64,000 nucleotides of DNA from assembly GCA_944383375.1 (NCBI GenBank), contig CALWPG010000001.1, positions 80,569-144,568 on the forward strand. Direction: 5' to 3'. Made by a program: the position numbers and the translations under genes. The first letter of the stretch is position 1. Each line of letters starts with the position of its first letter. The DNA is from an uncultured Clostridia bacterium. GTDB lineage: Bacteria > Bacillota > Clostridia > Christensenellales > UBA1242. The notes below the pieces were generated by a model. That model saw only the letters and a program-made list of their open reading frames with translations, made no database searches and was not told the DNA's origin. Shown piece by piece: positions 1 to 8,956 of the stretch.

Positions 1-103
1 CACTGGATAGTACTTCACATAATTTTTCTGGACTATTTTCTTTGTCATCAACAAGAACTCTTTTGAGTCTATTTTCTCCAATTTGAGCAATCGTAACTTT
101 CAT
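1..103 (-). CDS. MinE-like protein, 5' end only (cut by window edge)
   Basis: An open frame begins with ATG three bases after the minD stop and runs off the window, giving 34 residues. A ribosome site (AAGGAAGG) lies in the last codons of minD, so the two are probably co-translated. The visible residues include a stretch NRLKRVLVDDKENSPEKL, which resembles the first part of the MinE core that follows the anti-MinCD helix in Clostridia. In MinCDE systems MinE stimulates MinD ATPase and sets the division site. The identification rests on the position after minD and a short match, and the diagnostic C-terminal topological domain is not in view. Confidence 0.55.
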   Translation of the reverse strand, partial: MKVTIAQIGENRLKRVLVDDKENSPEKLCEVLSS

Positions 104-106
104 ACA

Positions 107-895
107 TCACACCTTCCTTTTAAGATTTCGCCTAAAAGCCCCAAAAATACCCCTATATTTTTGTTTGCAATCATAAACCTTCTGTGTTCCATTATGTAAG
201 TTTTCGGCAAGCAACATCCAAGCTCTATTTGATTCCCTTCCACCTAAAGCACCTATACTGGATAGAGCTGCAATATCATCATCTTCAGGGACTACACCAA
301 GTACTGGAATATGTAAAAATCTTATTATTTCATCTACATCAATCATTTCGCCATTCATCATAAGATCGCCACGAACTCGATTAACAACAAGATATTTTTG
401 ATTTAAATTGTAAGTTGCGAGTATTGACAACACTTTATCTGCATCACGTATACTTGAAATGTGAGGTGTGACTACAACGACTGCCTCTGTAGCACACGAT
501 ACTGCACGTTTAAACCCTTGTTCAACGCCCGCTGGACAATCGATAAAAATATAATCAAAACTAGGCTCCAAACTTTTAACAACTCCCATTATATCATTTG
601 CTGAAACTTCTTCACCCCGATATGAATGAGCCGAAGGTAATATATAAAGGTTTTCAAAATTCTTATCCTGAACAAGAGCTTGCGTGGCACGACATCTGCT
701 CTCAATAACATCTATGATATCAAAAACTACTTTGTTTTCAATACCCATAACAACATCTAAGTTATTAAGTCCAATATCAACGTCAAGAACGCAAACCCTG
801 AATCCAAGATTTGAAAGAGTGGCACCAAGATTGGCACACACCGTCGTTTTTCCAACACCACCCTTACCACTTGTAAATACTATCTTCCTTGCCAT
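107..895 (-). CDS. minD: Septum site-determining protein MinD
   Basis: A 262-residue ParA/MinD-type ATPase that cycles on the membrane to position the division septum. The deviant Walker A motif KGGVGKTT is at residues 11-18, the switch I-like segment DVDIGLNN near 38-45, and Walker B FIDCPAG near 117-123. The C-terminus (YRGIFGAFRRNLKRKV) forms the short amphipathic helix expected for MinD membrane targeting. The ATG at 895 follows GAGGT at a normal distance. It is the fifth of six genes in a minus-strand cluster and abuts a MinE-like frame. No minC is visible; it would have to lie outside the window. The identification is firm. Confidence 0.95.
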   Translation of the reverse strand: MARKIVFTSGKGGVGKTTVCANLGATLSNLGFRVCVLDVDIGLNNLDVVMGIENKVVFDIIDVIESRCRATQALVQDKNFENLYILPSAHSYRGEEVSANDIMGVVKSLEPSFDYIFIDCPAGVEQGFKRAVSCATEAVVVVTPHISSIRDADKVLSILATYNLNQKYLVVNRVRGDLMMNGEMIDVDEIIRFLHIPVLGVVPEDDDIAALSSIGALGGRESNRAWMLLAENLHNGTQKVYDCKQKYRGIFGAFRRNLKRKV

Positions 896-986
896 TTCTA
901 CCTCAAAATTAAGTTTAATAACATAATAAAAAAAAGCAAAGGAACATTTTGTACTATTATGTCCCTTTTATGCTATTTTTGTTTTG

Positions 987-1991
987 TTATTTTTGTGTCA
1001 CTGTTTCTAAAAGATTTATATTGTTAACAAGTCTTGTAAGGCCTTTTTGTGCAGCAATATCGCTCTCGTTGCTTACTAAAATATTTATTCCCAACTTTGT
1101 TCTAAGGTATTTTTCCAAACCAACAATTTTAGAATATCCACCTGTTATGGTTATACCATTCCTGGTGACATCTGCTGCCAGTTCTGGTGGAAGTTGTATA
1201 ATGGTCGTCTCTATCACCCTTATAAGTTCATCCAAAAACATAGTCATAGAATCAAAAACATCTTTTGCACTGACTTCAATGGTATCAACAAGCATAGTTT
1301 CATTGTCAATACAAGAAACTTGCATAGTTGATGAGTCGTTTTGATATAAGCTGCCGATATCCTCTTTCAAGTTTTGAGCAGTCTTTAGACCTATTGTGAC
1401 TCCGTATTTTTTTTGAATGAACTCTACAATCATACTATCAAGTGTCCGACCACCGAGAGCAAGTGTTGAGCCACAAACAACATGATTCATGTTAATAACA
1501 GCACAATCAATAGTTCCACCACCAATATCCACAACCATTTTTGCACTATTGGCACTTATATTAATGTTTTCACCCAATGCACTGGCTATAATTCCCGGAA
1601 CAATTACTACATCCTTGATTTTTACAGCATGGCACAATTCCATATACTTTTGGATTTCTTGCTCTTGCATCCCTACTGGCAAGAGTAAAACAAGTTTAAT
1701 AGGATTTAAAAAACTAGGTTTTAAGTGAATTTTCTCAAGCAACTGTTTTAATAATATTACTGCATAATCAAAGCTTACAATCTCACCAAAACCAACAGGA
1801 CTAAATGTTGTAATATTGTCTCCCGTTTTGCCTAAAAGTTTATTTGATTGATTGCCCACACATTCAAGCGTGTACCCATTTGTGGTTCTTCTTACTGATA
1901 CTAAGTTTGACTCTTTTAAAATCAAACCTTCATTTTGCATGACTACAACTATATTGGAACTACCAAAATCTAACCCTAAAATTGTTTGCAT
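987..1991 (-). CDS. MreB-like actin-family protein, divergent
   Basis: A 334-residue protein of MreB length and architecture, expected to form membrane-associated filaments for cell shape. The phosphate-1 loop is LDFGSSN (residues 7-13, instead of the usual DLGTAN), phosphate-2 is DIGGGT at 155-160, and the adenosine motif is TGGYSK near residue 285. The segment that in MreB reads EEPMAAAIG is PGIIASALG here, so the catalytic glutamate appears to be missing. This suggests a slow or non-hydrolysing paralogue rather than the main MreB. An AAGGAA site precedes the ATG. It lies between an HtrA-like lipoprotein (12-bp gap) and minD, not with mreCD. Mbl or another MreB-family subtype is possible. 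Confidence 0.8.
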   Translation of the reverse strand: MQTILGLDFGSSNIVVVMQNEGLILKESNLVSVRRTTNGYTLECVGNQSNKLLGKTGDNITTFSPVGFGEIVSFDYAVILLKQLLEKIHLKPSFLNPIKLVLLLPVGMQEQEIQKYMELCHAVKIKDVVIVPGIIASALGENINISANSAKMVVDIGGGTIDCAVINMNHVVCGSTLALGGRTLDSMIVEFIQKKYGVTIGLKTAQNLKEDIGSLYQNDSSTMQVSCIDNETMLVDTIEVSAKDVFDSMTMFLDELIRVIETTIIQLPPELAADVTRNGITITGGYSKIVGLEKYLRTKLGINILVSNESDIAAQKGLTRLVNNINLLETVTQK

Positions 1992-2003
1992 GTACTATTC
2001 CTT

Positions 2004-3041
2004 TTAATTTAAAACAATATTAACACTTTGTACTACATTATTTCTATACAAATTTACAGTTACTTGCTGACCACTTGACAATTGCATTAAAGCATAGATT
2101 AAATCATTCCTACAATCAATTTTATATGTAAAAACATCATGAGAAATTGATATAATAACATCTCCAACTTGGAAATTTCCATCATTATTTTCAACCAAAG
2201 TTACGTAAAGTCCATTATCGTTTATATAATCATAATTATAAATATCACAAATAGTGCTGTCAATAACACTTATTCCAATAGTGGGCAAAACATATTGCTG
2301 ATTTGTGTTATAATTTTCAATAACTTTATCTAGTACAAGCAGCACAGGATAAATTGGAACAGCAAAATACATTTCATTCCCACTATCTGAACCCAATGTA
2401 TTTAAACCAATTAAATTTCCATTCAAATCAAAAAGTCCACCACCACTATTTCCATTGGATATTGAAGCAGTGTGCTGAATCAAATCTTCATATACATTTT
2501 GGCTTAATAAACCTGATCTAGCAGATAGTGTGTATCTGTCAAGTCCACTTACATAGCCATAAGTGCAAGAATTTTGATACGCAAAATCAATTGGAGTGCC
2601 AATAGCAATAACCGGTTCAAGTAAACGAAGTTTATTTTGGTTATTAATCACCCTATCTATTGCTTTTACATAAGGAATATCATTTTTTTCACATTTTAAA
2701 ATTGCAACATCCAAATTTGAATTTGACCATAAGATTTCTGCATCATACCCAGTGCTTTTTTGACCATTTAAATATATTGAAATAGACAAATTATCATTTG
2801 AAAGTGCACTGTAGATTACATGGTAGTTCGTAACAATATATCCTCCATCGCGTATACACACACCACTGCCCATGCTCACCTGCGCATCTGTTTGTTCATT
2901 ATCAACAAAAACGGTCACTACACTATCAATAACTTTTGCAGCTACATCTGAAGGTGCAGTTTGCGACGGATTGCCACCACACCCATAAAATGCAAAAAGT
3001 ACAAGTAAAATAAGAGATAGCAAAAAGGTATTTTTTTTCAT
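2004..3041 (-). CDS. HtrA-like trypsin-family serine protease, lipoprotein
   Basis: A 345-residue exported protease. The N-terminus has a basic start, a hydrophobic stretch and Cys21 in a lipobox-like AFYGC, so it is probably lipid-anchored outside the membrane. The trypsin-like domain carries the triad His74 (TNYHV), Asp111 (NLDVA) and Ser199 (GNSGGG), followed by a C-terminal region (about 245-345) that fits a single PDZ domain. HtrA proteases degrade or refold damaged envelope proteins and the PDZ usually controls activity. The tyrosine at lipobox position -2 is not canonical, so a plain signal peptide or N-terminal anchor is an alternative. It sits between the Ppx-like and MreB-like genes with short gaps. 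Confidence 0.88.
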   Translation of the reverse strand: MKKNTFLLSLILLVLFAFYGCGGNPSQTAPSDVAAKVIDSVVTVFVDNEQTDAQVSMGSGVCIRDGGYIVTNYHVIYSALSNDNLSISIYLNGQKSTGYDAEILWSNSNLDVAILKCEKNDIPYVKAIDRVINNQNKLRLLEPVIAIGTPIDFAYQNSCTYGYVSGLDRYTLSARSGLLSQNVYEDLIQHTASISNGNSGGGLFDLNGNLIGLNTLGSDSGNEMYFAVPIYPVLLVLDKVIENYNTNQQYVLPTIGISVIDSTICDIYNYDYINDNGLYVTLVENNDGNFQVGDVIISISHDVFTYKIDCRNDLIYALMQLSSGQQVTVNLYRNNVVQSVNIVLN

Positions 3042-3059
3042 ACAACTCCTTAAACTAAA

Positions 3060-3082
3060 ATCTCATATCGATGATATGAGAA
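3060..3082 (-). other. Perfect hairpin between Ppx-like and HtrA-like genes
   Basis: CTCATATC and GATATGAG form an 8-bp perfect stem with a 3-base loop, a few bases after the Ppx-like stop codon. On the minus strand it is followed by ATTTTAG, not a full T-run, so it may act as a weak terminator or an mRNA-processing/stability hairpin that sets the ratio of upstream to downstream products. Confidence 0.5.
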
Positions 3083-3087
3083 ATTAA

Positions 3088-4578
3088 TTATATTATCTGT
3101 AAATTCTTTTTTAATATTTTCTTGAAATCTGCTGCCAGTTTCATAGCTTGTCTAATATCAAATGCCGCATCGCGCTTTACAATTGTTTTCATTATTATTG
3201 AATCGCCTAAAATATCACAACTGATATCATGAACGTTTCCACTTTTTGAACTATCTAATTTTGAAGCTAAATTGATTATTACCCCAAGCTTTCTAACTGC
3301 ATCCAAATCATCTTCAGTCAATATATCCTTGTACTTAACCCACTCTGATAAAGATAAATTGTCAAGGTTTTGACACTTACAAGCAAACCCAGCCAAAAGC
3401 AAGTCCTTGTGAGAAACTCCATTCAATTTTGAGTTTATGATAACGTCCAAGCTATATTTTGTATAGTTATCAAAATTTATACGTTTACCGCAATCATACA
3501 TTGATGATGCAATTCTTAATGGTTTGATGTACCCTCTTGGCAACTTGTGCATTACTTTTAACTGCTTGAATAATATCAACGCCAAATTGTAAACATTCAA
3601 AGTATTACTTTTTTGCATATCATAAAAGACTCGTATATTATCTAAACTATAAGCAAGCATATCACTAAGTGGCTTGTCGTTTGTCTCTGGCACAACATAA
3701 TTATAGATTAATCCCTCACTAAGACCACCTGAAGATACAGAAATATTCTGGACATTAAAAACCTTCAACACGCCTTTTAATATTGCCATTCCAGAAACAA
3801 GATAATCAGCCCTATCCTCACTCACACCCTTTAATTTCACCGTTTGATCAAGATCCAAATCTTTGACCTTATCAAATACCGCATCAAAAACATTGGAGGA
3901 AACCACATAGTTATTGTCAATGTCAAGTGGATAATGAGCAACACGTTTTGCAAGTTTTCCAACGCTTATCATTGTTTGACCTGTGCCAACATACATTACA
4001 TCTTGTTCTGTTGGAAGAAAAATTTCCATACCTTCTAAATCATTGTTTACTTTTTCAATAATCTCCGAATAAGGAACTTTGTTTTCGGCCAAACTTACGC
4101 AACCATATGGTAGAGTTTTAATATTCAATATAGTTCGTCTGTTATAATTGATCACATGTGTATAATTAGCTTCCACATCAATTATAACACCTTTTGGAAC
4201 ATCGACATAGTTTATGACGCCGCTATAAATTGCTTTTATTTCCTCATCCATGTTTAACACAGTGAAAGAAAATGATGTATTGTTGTATATCTCATCAAAG
4301 AAACTTTTTTGATTTTTTGCCTCTTTAATAAAGCTCGTAGCAACTGCAATAACTTTTGATATAGAATTGTTTTCGCATACCATTCTGAACATCTTTAGTA
4401 CATTTAATGTCTCGGTTATTTTAATTGAAGAAATTATTCCTTCACTTAAAACTGACTGGCCAAGTTTAAGGTTTTCGTTTACCTTGTCAAAAACATTGTA
4501 ATATCCACCAGGTACCACATTCATTAAAACAAGTTTTAAATCAATTTCATTCATTTCAATAATAGCAATTTTTTCCAT
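3088..4578 (-). CDS. Ppx/GppA-family protein with degenerate nucleotide/phosphate loops
   Basis: A 496-residue protein with the layout of exopolyphosphatase/pppGpp phosphatase: two actin-like lobes (about 1-300) and a helical HD-like C-terminal part (about 310-496). The acidic segment MDEEIKAIYSGV near 110-121 matches the family's catalytic glutamate region. However, the N-terminal phosphate loop (usually DIGSNS) reads EMNEID and the second loop (usually DIGGGS) reads DVEANY, so both glycine-rich loops are lost. It may bind a ligand without hydrolysing it. GAGGG precedes the ATG. It follows the ferredoxin gene by 14 bp and leads the HtrA/MreB-like/MinD genes. Confidence 0.8.
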   Translation of the reverse strand: MEKIAIIEMNEIDLKLVLMNVVPGGYYNVFDKVNENLKLGQSVLSEGIISSIKITETLNVLKMFRMVCENNSISKVIAVATSFIKEAKNQKSFFDEIYNNTSFSFTVLNMDEEIKAIYSGVINYVDVPKGVIIDVEANYTHVINYNRRTILNIKTLPYGCVSLAENKVPYSEIIEKVNNDLEGMEIFLPTEQDVMYVGTGQTMISVGKLAKRVAHYPLDIDNNYVVSSNVFDAVFDKVKDLDLDQTVKLKGVSEDRADYLVSGMAILKGVLKVFNVQNISVSSGGLSEGLIYNYVVPETNDKPLSDMLAYSLDNIRVFYDMQKSNTLNVYNLALILFKQLKVMHKLPRGYIKPLRIASSMYDCGKRINFDNYTKYSLDVIINSKLNGVSHKDLLLAGFACKCQNLDNLSLSEWVKYKDILTEDDLDAVRKLGVIINLASKLDSSKSGNVHDISCDILGDSIIMKTIVKRDAAFDIRQAMKLAADFKKILKKNLQII

Positions 4579-4592
4579 TTTTCCCTCTACAA

Positions 4593-4760
4593 TTATCTAT
4601 TTATCTTAATGGCATTTACTGGACAAACAGCTTCACAAGTGCCACATTTTATGCAAATATTCGGATCTATCCAAGCCTTTCCTTCTTTATATGATATAGC
4701 ATTTACCGGACACATCCCCAGGCAAGTGCCACAAGAAATGCATTTTTTAGGGTCAACCAT
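4593..4760 (-). CDS. 2[4Fe-4S] ferredoxin, 55 residues
   Basis: A short frame with ATG at 4760, preceded by AAGGAGA at a good distance. It encodes two copies of the CxxCxxCxxxCP motif: CISCGTCLGMCP (residues 7-18) and CIKCGTCEAVCP (37-48). This is the bacterial clostridial-type ferredoxin, a small cytoplasmic electron carrier for anaerobic redox enzymes. It is the first gene after a promoter at 4786-4814 and is followed closely by the Ppx-like gene, so it probably heads the minus-strand operon ending in minD. Confidence 0.93.
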   Translation of the reverse strand: MVDPKKCISCGTCLGMCPVNAISYKEGKAWIDPNICIKCGTCEAVCPVNAIKINR

Positions 4761-4785
4761 ATTATCATCTCCTTAACTGTGATTT

Positions 4786-4814
4786 ATTGTAACATAACAA
4801 TAAATATTTGTCCA
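4786..4814 (-). promoter_or_regulatory. Vegetative (sigma-A type) promoter for the ferredoxin operon
   Basis: On the minus strand TGGACA, 17-bp spacer, TACAAT, with a TGT extended -10. It lies 26 bp before the ferredoxin start and just downstream of the TSUP stop. Confidence 0.6.
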
Positions 4815-4824
4815 CTGTTAAAGT

Positions 4825-5187
4825 TTATTTTTTTAATATTTTGACAAACTCAAAAATGCTTAAAATAATTAAGAAAACACCAAATAGAATTTTTAAAATG
4901 TCGCCGTCAATCAAATTGGCCAAAAAACTTCCTCCTATGGCGAAAACTATACCTGAAGGAATTAAAATGTACAAATATTTGGGCTCAATTAGTTTGTTTT
5001 TGGCATGAATTAAAATGGCGATTAAACTCATAGGTAAAAATGCCAAAAGATTATATCCTTGTGCAAGAATTTGACTAACATCATTAAAAATTGTCAATAA
5101 TGGTATGAGTAAAGTTCCTCCACCCATACCCATTGCTCCAACTACTCCTGCCAAGAAGCCAAAGATAATAAATAAATACCACATCAA
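4825..5187 (-). CDS. TSUP (TauE/SafE) transporter, half-length subunit B
   Basis: A 120-residue membrane protein of about four helices. It begins with the family's glycine-rich first helix (GFLAGVVGAMGMGGG), then two hydrophobic segments and a last helix. TSUP proteins, which carry sulfite, organosulfur compounds or other anions, normally have two such halves in one chain of about 250 residues. Here the halves are separate genes that overlap by 4 bp (ATGA), so they are translationally coupled and most likely form a heterodimer. The substrate cannot be read from the sequence. Confidence 0.85.
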   Translation of the reverse strand: MMWYLFIIFGFLAGVVGAMGMGGGTLLIPLLTIFNDVSQILAQGYNLLAFLPMSLIAILIHAKNKLIEPKYLYILIPSGIVFAIGGSFLANLIDGDILKILFGVFLIILSIFEFVKILKK

Positions 5188-5555
5188 ATCACCATCTTAA
5201 TACCTACTCCAAGCATAAGTATGGCAAAAATTACTCTCAAAACTTTATTGTTAATCTTATTGAGCCATAATGCACCTACTATGCCACCGATTATTGTCCC
5301 CAAGCTTACCCAAGATAAATTTATAACGTCGACATCATTCTTGATTATGTATATCACTGCACTGACAATACTTAAAGGAAGAATAATGCAAAGTGTTGTC
5401 GCATGCGCACGTTTACTTTCAAGTTTCATAAAGCTTTCCAAAATTGGAACACAAAGCATCCCACCTCCACCTCCAAAAAATCCATTTACAAGCCCAATGG
5501 ATGCTCCACAAAGGATAAGGACAGCTATTTGCTTTTTTGAAAAATTGTTTTTCAT
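5184..5555 (-). CDS. TSUP (TauE/SafE) transporter, half-length subunit A
   Basis: The partner half, about 123 residues from the ATG at 5555 (a TTG at 5573 in the same frame is an alternative; neither has a clear Shine-Dalgarno site). The first helix carries GLVNGFFGGGGGMLCVP, the TSUP signature, followed by three more hydrophobic segments. It overlaps the second half by 4 bp. Family knowledge suggests an anion exporter or importer driven without ATP. Substrate unknown. Confidence 0.85.
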   Translation of the reverse strand: MKNNFSKKQIAVLILCGASIGLVNGFFGGGGGMLCVPILESFMKLESKRAHATTLCIILPLSIVSAVIYIIKNDVDVINLSWVSLGTIIGGIVGALWLNKINNKVLRVIFAILMLGVGIKMVI

Positions 5556-5587
5556 AAAAATATTGTTGCACAAATATCGAAAAATAT

Positions 5588-5616
5588 TTGCAAATATTAA
5601 TAAGATGCTTTATACT
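5588..5616 (+). promoter_or_regulatory. Vegetative promoter for the large surface protein
   Basis: TTGCAA (5588-5593), 17-bp spacer, TATACT (5611-5616), followed by an AAAGGATG ribosome site and the ATG at 5655. Confidence 0.75.
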
Positions 5617-5654
5617 AGCATAGTTAATTCTTATTTACTTTAAAGGATGTTTAT

Positions 5655-8600
5655 ATGATTATCACAAGAAACAAATTTAACGTTATTTCAGTTATACTTT
5701 TAACCATTTTATTGTCTTTGTGCCTTTGTTTCTACACTGGCATAAATACTGATTTTGTATATGCACAAAATATGGCATCACAAGAAATTACTTTAACCAA
5801 CAGTGATTTCAATTCAAGTACCACTTCATCATTGCAATCCACACCAAATGGTTGGTCTAGAGTTGGTTCATCAAGTGGAACTAATGGTGTAATAAGTGTG
5901 AATTCTGAAACATTTTCTAGTCGCGCATCCAGTTATTCTCTCACAAGTTCTCAAAATCCAAGTAAACCTTATACTCAACCAAATGCAGAGCTTGATGATC
6001 ATATTTTGATGATCAATGCAAAAAATTCAGCTACACAAATCGATGCACAAAACCATCTTGGATATGAATCTAACGACATAACCTTAGACGAGTACTCATA
6101 TTATCGTTTCAGCATATGGACACTGACGCAAACAAATGCACGTGCCTCTATTTATATTGAAGGTTTGGACGACGACACGGCAAACACCAAATTTGAGGCT
6201 TACACAACAAATGGTTGGACTGAATATAGATTTTATATAGCAACTGGTATCGAAGAACAAACAATCTCACTCCAACTTTGGCTTGGCACAAAGACTAGCG
6301 ATAGCACAAACGCGGTTTTCTTTGATCACATAACCATCACCCAACTTTCTGGCAATTATTTCTATCAGGAAGCTGGACAGTATGTAGGTAGTGATAGTGG
6401 TGTACTAAATAGAACAAACGTAATTGATTTAAGAGACACCCTTGGTGACATGATAGACAATGCCAATTTTGAAACTGGCAATTTTTCTGGTTGGACAGTT
6501 GAGAACTATTTACCAATTGGCGGCAATGCTAAAATAGTTAGCATACAAAATCAAGCGAGCATGGAAAGTTTAGGCCTCAAGTATTTAGGCTCCTCACTCA
6601 GCGAGCAAAACGACTATGCTTTGGTTCTATATTCGACCTCAGATCAACCCGTAACCATTCAATACAAAAGTTCTTCATTTGATGTTTTACCATATGAAAC
6701 GTATAAAATTACGATTTGGGCTAAAGTTAGTGATGACTTTGATGGTAATGCATATGTTACTTTGAAAGAAGGCACCGATGTATCTAACTTTTATGGAGAG
6801 CAATATTCTGAAAGTTTTTATACTCCCGTAGAACAATCTGTGACCATTTCTTCTAACACTACAAATGTTCTAACAAATAACTATACTCCATACAGCATAT
6901 ACGTTAAAGGCCACGATTTATACAAAACATCATTTTCTTTGGTCCTTAGTTTAGGAAACAATGAAGAAGGTGCAACTGGCAGCATTGTTTTTGATGATAT
7001 CACTTTTGAAGCTATTTCATGGTCACAATTTGATGATGCGTCGTCAACAAATTCAATCTCAGTTTCACCTAGTATATTAACAGGTTCACCAACTGTTGAA
7101 AATGGTAATTTTAATGAAGCCGATACATTAGATAAAAATTTTGAATATCCTGTTACTCCTGCAAGTTGGACAAGTGAAACAGAAAATGCTACATCTAGCA
7201 TGTATGGAATAATAAACACCCATTCCCCTCTTTATGAAACTCATCGCCAAGAGTATGGCAATGCTAGAAATCCAGGAAATCCTTCCACTGTAAGTAATCT
7301 TGGTGTTGACAAAGATGTTAATAATGTATTGATGTTATACAATTACCAAGAAACGTATCAATCAATTACAAGTTCAGATATAACCACAACTGCAAACAGC
7401 TATCAGACCATTTCATTTGATTATAAAACCGTTACACAAGACGCAAACAATAGTCTACTTAGTGTATACATTGTTGATGGTGACGGCAACACTTTATTTG
7501 CTGATACAGGACTTAGAAGCAATGATTGGACTAACTACACATTAATGATAAACACTGATACCTACACAAGCACTTTGAGATTAAGACTTGCTTTAGGAAC
7601 AGAAGAAAATCCCGTCGTGGGATACCTTTATGTGGACAATGTTCGTTTCGATACAAATAGCACAATGACAGATGATCAATATGAAGTGTATGCTCAAACA
7701 CATAAAACGTTGGACTTTTCATTGACAAACTTCAACTTTGTTTCCAGTGATTCATTGTATGGTATCCATACCCCATATATGTACGAACAAAATCTCGAAC
7801 AAGGATCAAATCCATCTCAGGGTGATCTTGTCGCATATGGTGGAATGATTGATAGTGAGAATAACATTTACGGAATTTCAAATAGTACAGATGATCCAGA
7901 ACAAACCTATATGCCTGCATTTATTTCAAATTCCATTTCTCGCTATACCCTAACCGGAAAAGAAAGCCTATCACTTCAGGCAAATACCTATTATAAAGTA
8001 TCTGTAAATGTATTGACCCGTTTCACGGGAAATACAGAACAAGCTGGCGTAAGTGATGAGGAAAAATTGGCCTTTGGTGCAATTTTTGGTTTAGTCGGTA
8101 TGGACAAAAACTTTGAAGAGATTGTTTCAAATGATGAATGGACAACTTATACAATTTATGTAACGGTATCTTCAACAACTTCTGTTCAACTACAATTTGG
8201 AATTTTAAATGAAAGTGCCGAGATTCAAGGACAGGCCTTCTTTGATAACCTAATGTTTGAAACCATTGAGGAAACAGAATATAACGATGCGCTTGAAAGA
8301 TTTGCAGATGATAAATCAGTTTTACTATTAACAGCAGAAGATGCTACTTCCGATGACGATAATGACGATATTGAAAATGACGATGAAACGGGAAATGAAG
8401 GACTATTTTGGTACCTAATTCCAACAGCAATTTTGTTTGTGGCTTTGGTTATCGCACTCTGTGCATACTTCATGAAAAAAGTTACTATAAAGAAATGGGA
8501 AAGAAAGAAAGCAAGTGAATATGACAGAGAAGCAACTCTTTATAGAGATGTCGTAAGACGTGAGGCAGAGCAAATTCGTGACAATAAGATTAAAGAGTAT

Positions 8601-8936
8601 GAAAATAAGATAAATGAAATAAAACAACAACTTGAAAAAATTGAACAAATTCATCAAGAAAATTTAAAACAACAACGCACTACACTTGGACAACAACAAA
8701 TTACAAAATCGTCTGAACGTGATTTTAAAGCTTATGCTAGCAGACATACAAAACTTGAAAATCAAATAGAAGCTTTAAATGCAAAAATTGAATCGTTTAA
8801 ACTTCCTGAATATCTTTTGTCGGTACAACGTTCAATCATATTGGAAAAAGTTAAAAAAGAAAAACTTGAAAAAGAAAAAAGGATTAAAGAAGAAAAAGCG
8901 AAAAAGAAAGCAGACAAACAAAAAAATAAAGGCTAA
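5655..8936 (+). CDS. Large cell-surface protein: tandem beta-sandwich domains, TM helix and cytoplasmic coiled coil
   Basis: A 1093-residue protein. Residues 1-38 form a signal peptide ending near VYA. The exposed part holds about four divergent repeats of 170-220 residues. Each starts with a segment like NxxFETGNFSGW and ends with an aromatic-acidic strand (FFDHITI, VFDDITF, YVDNVRF, FFDNLMF), the pattern of CBM4/9-type or related jelly-roll domains that often bind carbohydrate. An acidic linker (DDDNDDIENDDE) leads to one transmembrane helix (about 910-930). The last ~165 residues are a highly charged, lysine/glutamate-rich coiled coil that would lie inside the cell. No LPXTG sorting signal is present. 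The function is not recognised; adhesion or glycan sensing linked to a cytoplasmic scaffold is a guess from layout. Confidence 0.8.
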   Translation: MIITRNKFNVISVILLTILLSLCLCFYTGINTDFVYAQNMASQEITLTNSDFNSSTTSSLQSTPNGWSRVGSSSGTNGVISVNSETFSSRASSYSLTSSQNPSKPYTQPNAELDDHILMINAKNSATQIDAQNHLGYESNDITLDEYSYYRFSIWTLTQTNARASIYIEGLDDDTANTKFEAYTTNGWTEYRFYIATGIEEQTISLQLWLGTKTSDSTNAVFFDHITITQLSGNYFYQEAGQYVGSDSGVLNRTNVIDLRDTLGDMIDNANFETGNFSGWTVENYLPIGGNAKIVSIQNQASMESLGLKYLGSSLSEQNDYALVLYSTSDQPVTIQYKSSSFDVLPYETYKITIWAKVSDDFDGNAYVTLKEGTDVSNFYGEQYSESFYTPVEQSVTISSNTTNVLTNNYTPYSIYVKGHDLYKTSFSLVLSLGNNEEGATGSIVFDDITFEAISWSQFDDASSTNSISVSPSILTGSPTVENGNFNEADTLDKNFEYPVTPASWTSETENATSSMYGIINTHSPLYETHRQEYGNARNPGNPSTVSNLGVDKDVNNVLMLYNYQETYQSITSSDITTTANSYQTISFDYKTVTQDANNSLLSVYIVDGDGNTLFADTGLRSNDWTNYTLMINTDTYTSTLRLRLALGTEENPVVGYLYVDNVRFDTNSTMTDDQYEVYAQTHKTLDFSLTNFNFVSSDSLYGIHTPYMYEQNLEQGSNPSQGDLVAYGGMIDSENNIYGISNSTDDPEQTYMPAFISNSISRYTLTGKESLSLQANTYYKVSVNVLTRFTGNTEQAGVSDEEKLAFGAIFGLVGMDKNFEEIVSNDEWTTYTIYVTVSSTTSVQLQFGILNESAEIQGQAFFDNLMFETIEETEYNDALERFADDKSVLLLTAEDATSDDDNDDIENDDETGNEGLFWYLIPTAILFVALVIALCAYFMKKVTIKKWERKKASEYDREATLYRDVVRREAEQIRDNKIKEYENKINEIKQQLEKIEQIHQENLKQQRTTLGQQQITKSSERDFKAYASRHTKLENQIEALNAKIESFKLPEYLLSVQRSIILEKVKKEKLEKEKRIKEEKAKKKADKQKNKG

Positions 8937-8956
8937 CCAAAAGTTAGCCTTTTTTT
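8931..8956 (+). terminator. Intrinsic terminator of the surface-protein gene
   Basis: GGCTAAC / GTTAGCC, a 7-bp stem with a 5-base loop and a run of seven T. The left arm contains the stop codon of the gene. Confidence 0.9.
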
